Positions 26,929 to 36,158 of a stretch of 64,000 nucleotides of DNA are shown piece by piece (positions within the stretch are counted from its first letter, which is position 1; each line of letters begins with the position of its first letter). The translations under genes were made by a program, and so were the position numbers. This DNA comes from CAJCJE01 sp035948315 (GTDB taxonomy: Bacteria > Actinomycetota > Actinomycetes > Mycobacteriales > Pseudonocardiaceae), in the NCBI GenBank assembly GCA_035948315.1, contig DASZJG010000060.1, forward strand, positions 62,001-126,000. Reading direction: 5' to 3'. The notes below the pieces were generated by a model. That model did no database searches. It was not told where the DNA came from and saw only the letters and a list, made by a program, of their open reading frames with translations.

Positions 26929-28176
26929 TCAGGTCGGTGCCAGCCTGTCGCGCGGGCCCGGCACTGCCGAGAGCTGGTCGTCATCAATGCGACTGGCCTC
27001 GGGTCTTGCCGGGTAGAGCAGGGCGCGGGCCTCGCGATTCATGACGGCGGCTTCGTCGGCCGGCACGACGAGGACTCGCAGGCCGGTAGCGCCCAACTCG
27101 CGGACACCGGATGCATCCTCGGGTGCGGTGGGCGCCGCGCCGTTGGTGGACGGTCGTGATCGCAGGCTGGTCAGGCGAGCACAGATCTGGTCTCGGATGG
27201 GACGCGCGTGCTCGCCGATGCCACCGGTGAACACCAGGGTGTCCCACCGTGGCAGTGCGGTGGCCGCGGCGGCGATCGCCATGGCGACGTCACGGGTGAA
27301 CACGCGCAGCGCCAGATCGGCGGCCGGGTCTTGGTCACGGACGACGAGCAGGTCGCGGACGTCGTGCAGGCCGTGGGCGATGCCAGCCAGCCCCGAGTCC
27401 TGGTCGAGCATCGTGCGGACGGTGGCGGGTGTGGCGCCGGGTTGTTCGAGCAGCAGCAGCGGAATTGCCGGGTCGAGGTCGCCGCTGCGGGTGGCGGACA
27501 TGACGCCGCCGGTCGGGGTCAGCGACATGCTGTTGTGCACCGAACGACCCTCGGAGACGGCGCTGATCGAACAACCGCTGCCCAGGTGCGCGACGACCGT
27601 GTGTCCGAGGTCGGGCCGAGCATCGAGGATGGATTGCACCGACAGGCCGTGGAATCCGTAGCGGCGTAGGCCAAGGGCCGCAGCCTGCGCGGGCAGCGGC
27701 AGCCGGCGGGCTTGTTCGGGCATGGTGTGGTGGAACGCGGTGTCGAAGCAGGCGACATGCGCCGCGTCAGGCCAGGCGCTGCGGGCCGCGTCGATGCTGG
27801 CCAGGTCGCCTGGCAAATGCAACGGCGCCCACACGACGAGACCGGCCAGCATCTCGCGGACGTCCTCGGTGATGGCCGTGGCGCGGTCGAACATCGGGCC
27901 GCCGTGAACCACCCGGTGCGCCACGGCGTCAAGGTGAACGCCCCGATCGGACAACAGTGCGGCGAGGCGGCCGACTCCGTCGGCCAGATCACCGGTGAAC
28001 GGCGATGAACGTGCCGGGCGCTGAGCCCACGCTTCGGTCCAGCAGGCCCGGTCGGTGCCGAGTCGTTCGATACCCACGACCAGGGTGGGGGCGGGGTCGT
28101 AGAGCACGGCTTTCAGACTGGAGGAGCCGGGATTGAGCACCAGCACGATGCCGGCCGGGGACGCCGGCTCGGTCAT
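26929..28176 (-). CDS. ackA: Acetate kinase
   Basis: 415 residues; converts acetyl phosphate and ADP to acetate and ATP. Visible signatures: VLVLNPGSSSLKAVLYD at the N-terminus, AHRVVHGG, HVACFDTAFHHTMPEQARRL, RRYGFHGLSVQSILDARP, HLGSGCSISAV and VFTGGIGEHA. The start is at ATG 28176, where a stop-start junction links it to the phosphoketolase gene; an ATG at 28185 is possible. With the upstream phosphoketolase it forms a shunt from sugar phosphates through acetyl phosphate to acetate and ATP, useful when respiration is limited. Confidence 0.96.
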   Translation of the reverse strand: MTEPASPAGIVLVLNPGSSSLKAVLYDPAPTLVVGIERLGTDRACWTEAWAQRPARSSPFTGDLADGVGRLAALLSDRGVHLDAVAHRVVHGGPMFDRATAITEDVREMLAGLVVWAPLHLPGDLASIDAARSAWPDAAHVACFDTAFHHTMPEQARRLPLPAQAAALGLRRYGFHGLSVQSILDARPDLGHTVVAHLGSGCSISAVSEGRSVHNSMSLTPTGGVMSATRSGDLDPAIPLLLLEQPGATPATVRTMLDQDSGLAGIAHGLHDVRDLLVVRDQDPAADLALRVFTRDVAMAIAAAATALPRWDTLVFTGGIGEHARPIRDQICARLTSLRSRPSTNGAAPTAPEDASGVRELGATGLRVLVVPADEAAVMNREARALLYPARPEASRIDDDQLSAVPGPRDRLAPT

Positions 28177-30602
28177 GACGTCCACCTCCAGTCACGGATT
28201 TCCGACAGATCCTCGAAGTTCTCCCGGATGTGGGCGCGGTGTCGGACGAGCATGGCCTGGCAGTGCACGGCCAGCTCGGTGCCGTTCTGGGGCACCCGGC
28301 GCGAACGACGCAGTGCCTCCAGTACGAGGTGGTAGCGGCTCATCCGGTTGAGCACCACCATGTCGAACGGTGTGGTCGTGGTGCCCTGCTCGGTGAAGCC
28401 GCGGACGTGGAATCGGCCCGGTTTGCTACGTCCGTGCAGCAGTTCGTGCACCGCCCTGGGATAGCCGTGGAAGGCGAACACCACGTCGGTGCCGGTGGTG
28501 AACAACGTCTCGAACTTCTCGTCGCTGAAACCGTCCGGATGGTCGTTGGCAGGCAGCAGGGCCATCAGATCGACCACATTGACCACCCGCACCCGCAGGT
28601 ACGGCACGTGCTCGCGCAGCAACTGGGCAGCGGCCAGGGTTTCCAGGGTGGGTACATCGCCTGCGGCAGCCAGCACGATGTCGGGTTCATCGGCCTGACC
28701 CGGCGAGTCGTGTTCGGTGCCGGCCCAGTCCCAGACCGACGCGCCGGCCGCGCAGTGCGCCTTGGCGTCGGCGAGGTTGAGGTACTGCAAGTGGGACTGC
28801 TTGTCCACCACGATCAGATTGACCCGGTCCCGGCCGGCGAGACAGTGCTCGGCGATGCACAGCGTGGTGTTGGCGTCCGGCGGCAGCCAGACCCGGACCA
28901 CGCCTGGCGCCAGCGGAATCACGGTGTCGATCAGCCCGGGCCCCTGATGGGAGAATCCATTGTGGTCATTGCGCCAGCAGGTCGAGGTCAGCAGGACGTT
29001 CAACGACGCCACCGGCGCGCGCCAGGACAGGTCGGCCGCGTGCTGCAACCACTTGGCGTGTTGGATCAGCATGGACGAGCACACCATCGCGAACGCCTCG
29101 TAGGTGGCGAAAAGGCCATGCCGCCCCGACAGTAGGTAGCCTTCGAGCCAGCCTTCGCACAGGTGCTCGGAGAGCACCTCCATGACCCGGCCCTCCGACG
29201 AGAGATGGTCGTCGGTGGGAAGTACCGGTGCTTGCAGGCAGCGGTCGGTGACCTCGAAGACAGCGGCGAGCCGGTTGCTGGCCGTCTCGTCCGGGCAGAA
29301 CAGGCGGAAGTTTCCGCCGCCGTCGGACTCCTGGGTGGTCGAGGCGTAGAGGTCGCGCAGCAGCCTGCCCAGCGGTTCGGTGTTCTCGTGCGACTCGACC
29401 CCGGGTACTCCCACGGGCAGCGCGTACCGGCCCAGTGGTGGCATCTGGAGGGATCGCAACAACCGGCCACCGTTGGCATAGGGCGACGCGGACATCCGCT
29501 TGTCGCCGTGGGGTGCGAGTGCGGCCAGTTCCGCGACGAGTCGTCCTTCGGCGTCGAACAGGGTCTCCGGCGAGTAGGAGCGCAGCCACCGCTCCAGCAG
29601 GCGCAGGTGTTCCGGGTTGTCCCGTACCCCGGACAGCGGGACTTGGTGGGCGCGGAAAGTGCCCTGGATCTGTACGCCGTCAACGGTGTCCGGGCCGGTC
29701 CAACCCTTCGGCGTGCGCAGGATGATCGCCGGCCAGCGCACCGTACCGGGCAGCGCGGCGACCCCGGCACGAGCGTCGTGCTGGATCGCCCGGATCCGAG
29801 TGTGCGCGCTGGCGAGTGCATGGTGCAGATCGGTGAACACCGCGGCCGGATCGTTCCCGGCGACCACAACCGGATCCCAGCCCTGCGCGGCGAGCAGCCC
29901 GATGACGTCGGCGTCCTCGGCGCGACCGAGCACGCTCGGCCCGGAGATCTTGTAGCCGTTGAGGTGCAGGATCGGGAGCACCGCACCGTCCCGGCGGGCA
30001 TTGAGGAACGCGGGGATCTTCCACGATGCGGCCAGCGGCCCGGTTTCCGCTTCGCCGTCGCCAACCACGCAGGCCACCAGAAGATCCGGGTGGTCGAAGG
30101 CAGCGCCCGCGGCATGTGCGAGCGCGTAACCGAGTTCGCCGCCCTCGTGGATGCTTCCCGGTGTCTGCACGCTGACGTGGCTCGGTACGCCCCCGGGTGT
30201 CGAGAACTGGCGCACCAATGCGGTGAGGCCGCCCAGATCACGTGAGATTGCGGGGTACGTCTGGCTGTAGGTGCCTTCGAGATAGGTGTTCGCCAGCAGA
30301 GCGGGCCCGCCGTGACCGGGTCCGGCGACATAGAGACAGTCCGTGCCGGTGTCGCGGATCAGCCGGTTGATCAGTGTATAGACCATCGACAGTCCAGGGC
30401 TGGTGCCCCAGTGGCCGAGCAGGCGAGGTTTGATGTCGGCGGCGGTGAGCGGGCTACGCAACAGCGGATTGGACTTCAGGTAGATCTGGGCGACCGTCAG
30501 GTAGTTCGCTGCCGCCCACCAGCGCAGGTCCAGCGCACGCTCGCGCTCGGTGTAGGCCGGTGCCGCCGGCATCGTTGCCGTCACCGTGTTGTTGCTCGAC
30601 AT
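28173..30602 (-). CDS. xfp: Xylulose-5-phosphate/fructose-6-phosphate phosphoketolase
   Basis: 809 residues, normal length. Thiamine diphosphate enzyme that splits xylulose- or fructose-phosphate into acetyl phosphate and an aldose phosphate. Key motifs: GHWGTSPGLSMVYTLINR, the catalytic region GPGHGGPALLANTYLEG, TPGSIHEGGELGYAL, and the cofactor motif VVGDGEAETGPLAASW. Acetyl phosphate can be turned into ATP by the acetate kinase that directly follows. The start is three bases after the P-type ATPase stop, so the three genes are one operon. Confidence 0.97.
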   Translation of the reverse strand: MSSNNTVTATMPAAPAYTERERALDLRWWAAANYLTVAQIYLKSNPLLRSPLTAADIKPRLLGHWGTSPGLSMVYTLINRLIRDTGTDCLYVAGPGHGGPALLANTYLEGTYSQTYPAISRDLGGLTALVRQFSTPGGVPSHVSVQTPGSIHEGGELGYALAHAAGAAFDHPDLLVACVVGDGEAETGPLAASWKIPAFLNARRDGAVLPILHLNGYKISGPSVLGRAEDADVIGLLAAQGWDPVVVAGNDPAAVFTDLHHALASAHTRIRAIQHDARAGVAALPGTVRWPAIILRTPKGWTGPDTVDGVQIQGTFRAHQVPLSGVRDNPEHLRLLERWLRSYSPETLFDAEGRLVAELAALAPHGDKRMSASPYANGGRLLRSLQMPPLGRYALPVGVPGVESHENTEPLGRLLRDLYASTTQESDGGGNFRLFCPDETASNRLAAVFEVTDRCLQAPVLPTDDHLSSEGRVMEVLSEHLCEGWLEGYLLSGRHGLFATYEAFAMVCSSMLIQHAKWLQHAADLSWRAPVASLNVLLTSTCWRNDHNGFSHQGPGLIDTVIPLAPGVVRVWLPPDANTTLCIAEHCLAGRDRVNLIVVDKQSHLQYLNLADAKAHCAAGASVWDWAGTEHDSPGQADEPDIVLAAAGDVPTLETLAAAQLLREHVPYLRVRVVNVVDLMALLPANDHPDGFSDEKFETLFTTGTDVVFAFHGYPRAVHELLHGRSKPGRFHVRGFTEQGTTTTPFDMVVLNRMSRYHLVLEALRRSRRVPQNGTELAVHCQAMLVRHRAHIRENFEDLSEIRDWRWTS

Positions 30603-30605
30603 CGT

Positions 30606-33365
30606 TCACATCTCTCTCACGTTGTTGTTCTTGGCATGTCGGCGCAGCAGCCAGCGGCGGAATTCGTCGGCGCCCCACACGATGAACGGGAACGGCACGA
30701 CGATGGCCAGTTGGCTGGGCGACAACGCTTCGGTGCCGAACAGGCCGTGCAACTGCGGCACGTAGATGATCGCCGCGGCGAAGGCGAGAGCGACGCCGAT
30801 GGCGCCCAGAAGCGGCTTGTTGGTGAACACGCCCACCGCGCGCAGTGACGCGCGTTGGGTGCGGACAGCGAACGCGGTGCCGACCTGGCAGGCGACAATG
30901 CCCAGCCAGCTGACCGTGGTGGCCTGCCGGTAGGCGTCGTGCAAGGGGCTGCCCACGCCGGTCGGGGCGCCGGGCTGCCAGCCTGCGCGCAGCAAGGTGA
31001 ACAGGAATCCTGCCATGACCAGGATCGCGGAGATGACGCCGAGAAATCCCCAGGCTCTGGCCAGCATGGCGCCGCTGATCACGCCTTGCTTGCGGTCGCG
31101 GGGTGCGCGATCCATCAGGCCGGGTTCGGCGGGTTCACGGCTCAACGCGAGCGCCGGCAGGGTGTCGGTGCCCAGATCGATGGCGAGGATCTGCATCACC
31201 GTCAGCGGCAGCGGGATCAGTCCTCCGGAGAGTGCGAAGACCAGGAACGGCACGACTTCGGGGATAGCGTGGGCGAAGATGTACAGGATGAACTTGCGGA
31301 TGTTGTCGTAGACCCGTCGGCCGGCTTCAACCGCTTCGACGATCGTGGCGAAGTTGTCGTCGGTCAACACCATCGTGGATGCTTCGCGGGCCACGTCGGT
31401 ACCCGAGCGTCCCATGGCGACACCGATGTCCGCGCGCCGCAGCGCCGGTGCGTCGTTGACACCGTCGCCGGTCATCGCGACGATCTGTCCCTTCGCGCGC
31501 AACGCATCGGTGATGCGTAGTTTCGTCTCGGGTGAGCTGCGGGCGAACACCACTTCCCGCCCGGTGGCGAGGACCTCGTCCAGGTCCTGTTCAGACATGC
31601 GTTCCAGGTCGGCGCCGGTGACGATCTGAGGATGCTCGCCGCCGATGCCGACCTGACGGGCGATAGCGGCCGCGGTCACCCCGTTGTCGCCAGTGACGAC
31701 GTTGACGCGGATGCCGGCGTGATGGGCACGCCCGATCGCCGCGGCGACCTGTTCGCGGGGTGGGTCGACCATCGCGACCAGGCCGAGCAGACACAGCTCG
31801 CGTTCGGCGTCCTCGCGCTTCCTCGGGACCGGCACGCCGACGGGCAGTACCCGCTGGGCGACGGCCAGGACGCGGAGGCCCTGCCTGGCGTAGTCGGTCA
31901 TCACCGCAGTGACGTCGGTACGGTCGGCGGCGGTCAAGGGCCGCGAGGTGCCACCGTCGGCGATCTGGGTGCAGCGGGGCAGTACTTCCTCGGGCGCGCC
32001 CTTGGTGTGGATCGCGAGCACCGAGCCTTCGCCGTCGAGGGTGGTCATGAGTTTCAGTCGCGGGTCGAAGTGGAAAAGGCCCTTGCGGTTGTCCGCGCGG
32101 TTCGCGGCGGTCACGGCGGTGCCGCGAGTCACGGCGATTTCGAGCAGTGCGATTTCGGTCGGATCACCGGTAGCCGTCGCCGCGGCGCCGTCCGCGAGTT
32201 CGGCATTGGTGCACGCGGCGGCGGCCCGGGTGAGCCCGTCGATCGAGGGTGATCCGGTGGCGGCCTGTTGCGGGTCAGCCGGGCCTGCCGTGGTCCAGAC
32301 CGAGGTGACCTGCATGCGGTTCTGGGTCAGGGTGCCGGTCTTGTCCGTGCAGATGACCGTTGTCGATCCCAGCGTCTCCACCGCGCTGAGCCGTTTGACG
32401 ACCGCGCCACGGTGGGCGAGATCGCGGACTCCTACCGCCAACGCGAGGGTGATGGTGGGCAGCAGACCTTCCGGGACGTTGGCCACCAGCAGGCCGATCG
32501 CGAAACTGATCGCCGCCGCCCATCCCAACCCGGCCAGCAATCCCAGTGGGAGGAACGCGATGCCGGCACCGACCGCCACCGCGGCGATCAGCCAGGCGAT
32601 GCGTTTGACCTGACGTTCCAGCGGGCTGTCCTCGCGTTTGACCCGTTGGGTAAGCGCGGCGATCCGGCCGAGTTCGGTGCGCATGCCGGTGGTGACGACC
32701 ATGCCCCGGGCTTCGCCTCCGGTGCACACCGTGCCGCTGAACACGACATCACGGGCCTCCAGCAACGGGCCGCTGGCATCCGGTGTGTCCGCCGCGCGGG
32801 CAACCGGCGACGATTCACCGGTCAGGGTGGACATGTCCACTTCGACCACGCCGGCGATCAGTCGCGCGTCGGCGCAGATGCTGTCGCCCTCCTCGACGAT
32901 CAGCACATCACCGGGCACCAGCAGTCGCGCGGGGATCTCCTGGCGTCGGCCGTCCCGCCACACTCGGGCGTTGGCCGGCAGGAACGCGGCCAGTGCCGCG
33001 ACCGCTCGCTCAGCCTGCATCTCTTGCAGGAAGGCGAAAGCCGCATTCAACACGATCACCGCGGCGATGGCGATGGCCAGCGACGGCGTGCCGCTGGCCC
33101 AAGCCAGCACGCCGGCGACGGCAAGCACGAGGGCCAGCGGATGCGTGATCTGCCGAAGCAGTTCCGCGGGCCACTGGCGACCGCGTCGGCCACTCAGTTC
33201 GTTGGGCCCGTGGACCAGCAGCCTGCGCTCCGCCTCGCGATCGGAGAGCCCGTTGGTGGAGCTGTGCAGGTGCTGCAACAGCAGCGCCAATGGTTCGATT
33301 GGGTCGGCAACGGCGGCGGCGTCGCGTTCGACGGGCACCGACCCGACAACCATGGACAGCGCCAT
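30606..33365 (-). CDS. P-type cation-transporting ATPase (P2-type, CtpF-like)
   Basis: 919 residues from ATG 33365, behind CGGAGG. It has the full P2 layout: N-terminal cation ATPase domain, actuator motif TGES (182-185), TM4 motif VANVPEGLLP around 295-303, the phosphorylated D341 in ICTDKTGTLTQ, KGAPE, and the hinge MTGDGVNDAPALRRADIG, then a C-terminal membrane domain. P2 enzymes move Ca2+, Na+ or K+; the ion cannot be chosen. The similar mycobacterial CtpF is in the DosR regulon, which agrees with the neighbourhood. It leads the xfp-ackA operon. Confidence 0.93.
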   Translation of the reverse strand: MALSMVVGSVPVERDAAAVADPIEPLALLLQHLHSSTNGLSDREAERRLLVHGPNELSGRRGRQWPAELLRQITHPLALVLAVAGVLAWASGTPSLAIAIAAVIVLNAAFAFLQEMQAERAVAALAAFLPANARVWRDGRRQEIPARLLVPGDVLIVEEGDSICADARLIAGVVEVDMSTLTGESSPVARAADTPDASGPLLEARDVVFSGTVCTGGEARGMVVTTGMRTELGRIAALTQRVKREDSPLERQVKRIAWLIAAVAVGAGIAFLPLGLLAGLGWAAAISFAIGLLVANVPEGLLPTITLALAVGVRDLAHRGAVVKRLSAVETLGSTTVICTDKTGTLTQNRMQVTSVWTTAGPADPQQAATGSPSIDGLTRAAAACTNAELADGAAATATGDPTEIALLEIAVTRGTAVTAANRADNRKGLFHFDPRLKLMTTLDGEGSVLAIHTKGAPEEVLPRCTQIADGGTSRPLTAADRTDVTAVMTDYARQGLRVLAVAQRVLPVGVPVPRKREDAERELCLLGLVAMVDPPREQVAAAIGRAHHAGIRVNVVTGDNGVTAAAIARQVGIGGEHPQIVTGADLERMSEQDLDEVLATGREVVFARSSPETKLRITDALRAKGQIVAMTGDGVNDAPALRRADIGVAMGRSGTDVAREASTMVLTDDNFATIVEAVEAGRRVYDNIRKFILYIFAHAIPEVVPFLVFALSGGLIPLPLTVMQILAIDLGTDTLPALALSREPAEPGLMDRAPRDRKQGVISGAMLARAWGFLGVISAILVMAGFLFTLLRAGWQPGAPTGVGSPLHDAYRQATTVSWLGIVACQVGTAFAVRTQRASLRAVGVFTNKPLLGAIGVALAFAAAIIYVPQLHGLFGTEALSPSQLAIVVPFPFIVWGADEFRRWLLRRHAKNNNVREM

Positions 33366-33499
33366 CTCGGCCTCCGATTCCTGCCGACCGTGACAGGCCG
33401 GATGCTCTGCTGGATTCCGGCCGTGCCGAACTGCCGGCGTATTCCCCTGGGGTATTGGTCTGCCTAGCATTTGACGGACCTTCGGCACGTTCCGGCCTC

Positions 33500-33868
33500 G
33501 GGTCACATGCCGGGTCCGTGTTGACGGTGACGTGCTGGCTCTCGATCTGTGCGCAGCGCATGAGCGCGGTCCCCGATCGCGGCCTTGATGTTCTCGGTGA
33601 GGACGACTGCCCGGACATCCCTCCTGAGATAGTGGACCCACTGCACCGAACCGGAGAGAGTGACCAGGTGGTCGTGCACGGCGGCCTTCACCGACTCGGG
33701 AACGTCGATGGCGCGTTGGATGGTGTCACCGGTTTCCATCACGATCTCCGGGTGACTCCGTGCACGCGTTCCACAGTCATCGGCGGCCAGCATCTTGTCC
33801 GGAAGGCTCTCAACCTGGCTCCGTCACGACAGAGCACAATGTCCCTGGAGAATAGGCAAAAATGCCTT
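33500..33868 (-). pseudogene. Decayed BON-domain gene with its promoter region
   Basis: The stretch TGDTIQRAIDVPESVKAAVH then DHLVTLSGSVQW and LTENIKAAIGD matches the intact BON protein at 35120-35785 (AGDAIQRAVDVPETVKVAVH, HVITLSGSVQW, SAENIKTAI). The N-terminal RVHGVT part is in another frame, a segment after VQW is missing, and the frame after AIGD is lost. Its upstream 39 bases (33830-33868) also match those of the intact gene, so a whole gene with promoter was duplicated and then decayed. Confidence 0.75.
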
Positions 33869-33917
33869 CGTTCGTCGTGAGCAGGTCCGAACCGTTGGAC
33901 GAGTCCTCGCGGAGGGA

Positions 33918-34547
33918 TCATGGCTTCAACCGGTGTGCGCCTGGTTCTCGCCGATAGCGGCTGACCAGTCCTTGCCACCGTGGCGGGCGCGTTCGCGGGG
34001 TCGAGGTCGCCACCCGGTCGTCGCCGGCCCCCACGCCATGTAGGGCGATGGCCGCCTGGTTGGCGAACACGTTGGCGAGGGTCTCGTCGTCGCCGGTGAA
34101 TGCTTCCCGGTTGGGAGAGTACAGATTGAGGGTGCCCACGACCTCGTTGCCGACGAACAGTTGCAGGGACAGCATGCTGCCGACACCCAGTTGCGCGGCG
34201 CAGGCGGCGAAGTCGGGCCAGCGCGCGTCGGTGCTCATGTCGGCGATGTGTACGACCCGCTGTTCACGCATCCTCGCCACGCACGGTCCTTGCCGCAACG
34301 CGGTCTGTAGATCGTCGAGGACCTGGACAATCGGATGGGTCGGCGCCTGCGCGGCAACGTGCCCCCGTTTCCGGGTTCTGGCAAGGCCGGCGTAAGCCGC
34401 GCCGGGCAGCGCCGCCACGACCGCAGCGGTGATCGTGGTCAGGGTACGCACCGATTCCGGCTCCACCGCACGATCGTGGACAGTCGGGGCTGTACCGGCT
34501 CGATCCACCAGTCGGGCTGGCCCCCCAGGTGACGAGAGGTGTTTCAT
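33918..34547 (-). CDS. GAF-domain protein
   Basis: 209 residues. The central part (about 30-175) is a GAF domain: LQTALRQGPCVARMREQRVV, HIADMSTDARWPDFAACAAQ, LSLQLFVGNEVVGTLNLYS and DETLANVFANQAAIAL. GAF-ANTAR proteins share this layout, but the usual C-terminal ANTAR RNA-binding domain is absent here and the tail is a short basic segment. It may be truncated or a pure sensor subunit. A role in signal sensing near the stress genes is inference. Confidence 0.75.
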   Translation of the reverse strand: MKHLSSPGGPARLVDRAGTAPTVHDRAVEPESVRTLTTITAAVVAALPGAAYAGLARTRKRGHVAAQAPTHPIVQVLDDLQTALRQGPCVARMREQRVVHIADMSTDARWPDFAACAAQLGVGSMLSLQLFVGNEVVGTLNLYSPNREAFTGDDETLANVFANQAAIALHGVGAGDDRVATSTPRTRPPRWQGLVSRYRREPGAHRLKP

Positions 34548-35119
34548 GTGCCCGTTCCTTGCCTCGGTCGGCGCACGGATGCGGTCGACTGCCGGGGGCT
34601 CGGGACAGCACTCACCAATGGATCACGCACGGTCTCCAGTCGGATCCGCCAGGCCGTGGGCATGGCGAGACAGTGAAACCTGCTTCGCATCAGACTAACC
34701 CCATAACCTCTGTGGCGGGCCTATTTCCTGAACTGTTCACCTGGCGCGCCCAGGTTCGACAGTTGCGCTGCAGGCTATGCTCAGGGTTCACAGCTCGGCC
34801 ACCACTCCCGGCAGCCTGCTCGGCTCGCGGGCGTCGTGGTCACCGCTCCGGCCCCCGGCGGCTGCTCGGCATGCCGGAGACACTCGCCGCCTGCCGGCTC
34901 CCGCCGCGCCACCGTCGCCGCGGACACCGTGGCCGGCCGTCGCCTCATTCCGGGGAGCCAGCGGCAGCAACGCACCCGGTGATCGACGTTGCGTGGGTTA
35001 TGGACGGCGTGACTGCGATCTGTGGCGGCCCGGGCTACACAAGACTGTCCGATTGGGCCAGACAGCCCGTTGTCCGGGCTGGCAGTGCCAACACGGACAA
35101 CGGTGGGATCAGACGCGGA
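34548..35119. other. 572-base region without recognisable gene
   Basis: No frame on either strand gives a family I recognise, and the open frames lack domain patterns. The section 34690-34770 is richer in A and T than its surroundings. It may hold promoters for the GAF gene and debris from the duplications seen nearby. Confidence 0.5.
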
Positions 35120-35785
35120 TCAGTAGTCGACGCTCAGGTGGTCGACGACCTCGGTGACACCGGGCGCTGACCAGGACACGTTTTCCGCCTGGCGGCGCTG
35201 CGGCCAGGAATTCACGGTGCCTTCCAGCGTGACGACGCCGGCCTTGTCCGTGTTGACGGTGATGTGCTGGCTCTCGATCTGAGCGTCGCGCATGAGCGCG
35301 GCCCTGATCGCGGTCTTGATGTTCTCGGCGGAGACGGTCGGCCGGATCGCGATGGTGTTCACGACCGCCTGAACGCCCTTCAGGTAGTCCACTGCTCGAT
35401 CTGCTGCCTGCCGCTGGTAGTGCCACTGCACCGATCCGGACAGCGTGATGACGTGGTTGTGGACGGCGACCTTCACCGTCTCGGGTACGTCGACGGCGCG
35501 CTGGATGGCGTCGCCGGCCTGCATCGCGATGTCAGTGTCCGTCACTTCGCTGAGCTGACTCTGCACGGTGATTTCCTGTGCGATGGCAGTGACTCCATGT
35601 ACTCGCTCCACAGCCCTACTCGCGAGCATCTTCTCCGGGAAGCTGTCGACTTCCCCGGACAGCGTCACCGCACCGCCGTTGACGGCCACCCCGATGTGGG
35701 CGCTGTTCACGCTCGGCGTCCACTTCAGTTCCTGGACGACAGCGTCTTTGAGTTCGTTGTCTGGCCTACGCATTGTTTTGGTCAC
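35120..35785 (-). CDS. Triple BON-domain protein
   Basis: 221 residues with three BON units: ELKDAVVQELKWTPSVN to TLSGEVDSFPEK, then AGDAIQRAVDVPETVKVAVH to TLSGSVQWHYQRQAADRAV, and SAENIKTAIRAALMRDAQIE to TLEGTVNSWPQRRQAENV. Each ends in the typical VTLSG turn and an amphipathic helix. BON domains bind membranes or ligands in stress proteins such as OsmY; no signal peptide is seen, so it is probably cytosolic. In other dormancy regions such proteins accompany CBS and USP genes. A decayed duplicate is at 33500-33868. Confidence 0.9.
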   Translation of the reverse strand: MTKTMRRPDNELKDAVVQELKWTPSVNSAHIGVAVNGGAVTLSGEVDSFPEKMLASRAVERVHGVTAIAQEITVQSQLSEVTDTDIAMQAGDAIQRAVDVPETVKVAVHNHVITLSGSVQWHYQRQAADRAVDYLKGVQAVVNTIAIRPTVSAENIKTAIRAALMRDAQIESQHITVNTDKAGVVTLEGTVNSWPQRRQAENVSWSAPGVTEVVDHLSVDY

Positions 35786-35818
35786 AACTCAAGTTTGTCG
35801 GTTCGGCCACCGTCGCGG

Positions 35819-35856
35819 CAGAGCACAACGTCCTTGATGAATCGGCAATGTGCCTT
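35819..35856. promoter_or_regulatory. Conserved promoter segment shared by the two BON genes
   Basis: CAGAGCACAACGTCCTTGAT and the following GAATCGGCAATGTGCCTT match the decayed BON gene's upstream region (33830-33868) at most positions, including a short inverted repeat GGCAATG-TGCC. It begins 34 bases upstream of the intact gene's start, so it is likely a promoter or an operator for a dormancy regulator. The rest of 35786-36158 has no convincing gene. Confidence 0.4.
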
Positions 35857-36158
35857 TGATCGCCACCGGCTGCAGCGGGCAGGCGGGACCAGCCACTGTT
35901 ACGCGGAACGCGGCGAACCGGCCAGACTCGCTGCGACCGCAAGACCGCACGACTGCGGCCGGGATATCGATATATTCATGGACAAGCCGGTCGGTCACAT
36001 CATCAAGTTGGGAACGTGTGCAGCGACACGATCTGTCCGTCGGCCAACACCGCCCGGACCGGCACAGCCGCCTCCTCAACGGCCGTGCCGGCCGAGGAGG
36101 TCCTCCGAGCGATCGATGTGATGGCGGTCCTACTTTCCTGATACTGCTGGCTTGATAC

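Noticed and set aside
36000..36130. Short minus frame ending VRAVLADGQIVSLHTFPT
   Set aside because: About 20 residues look coding, but no start with ribosome site or known family was found.
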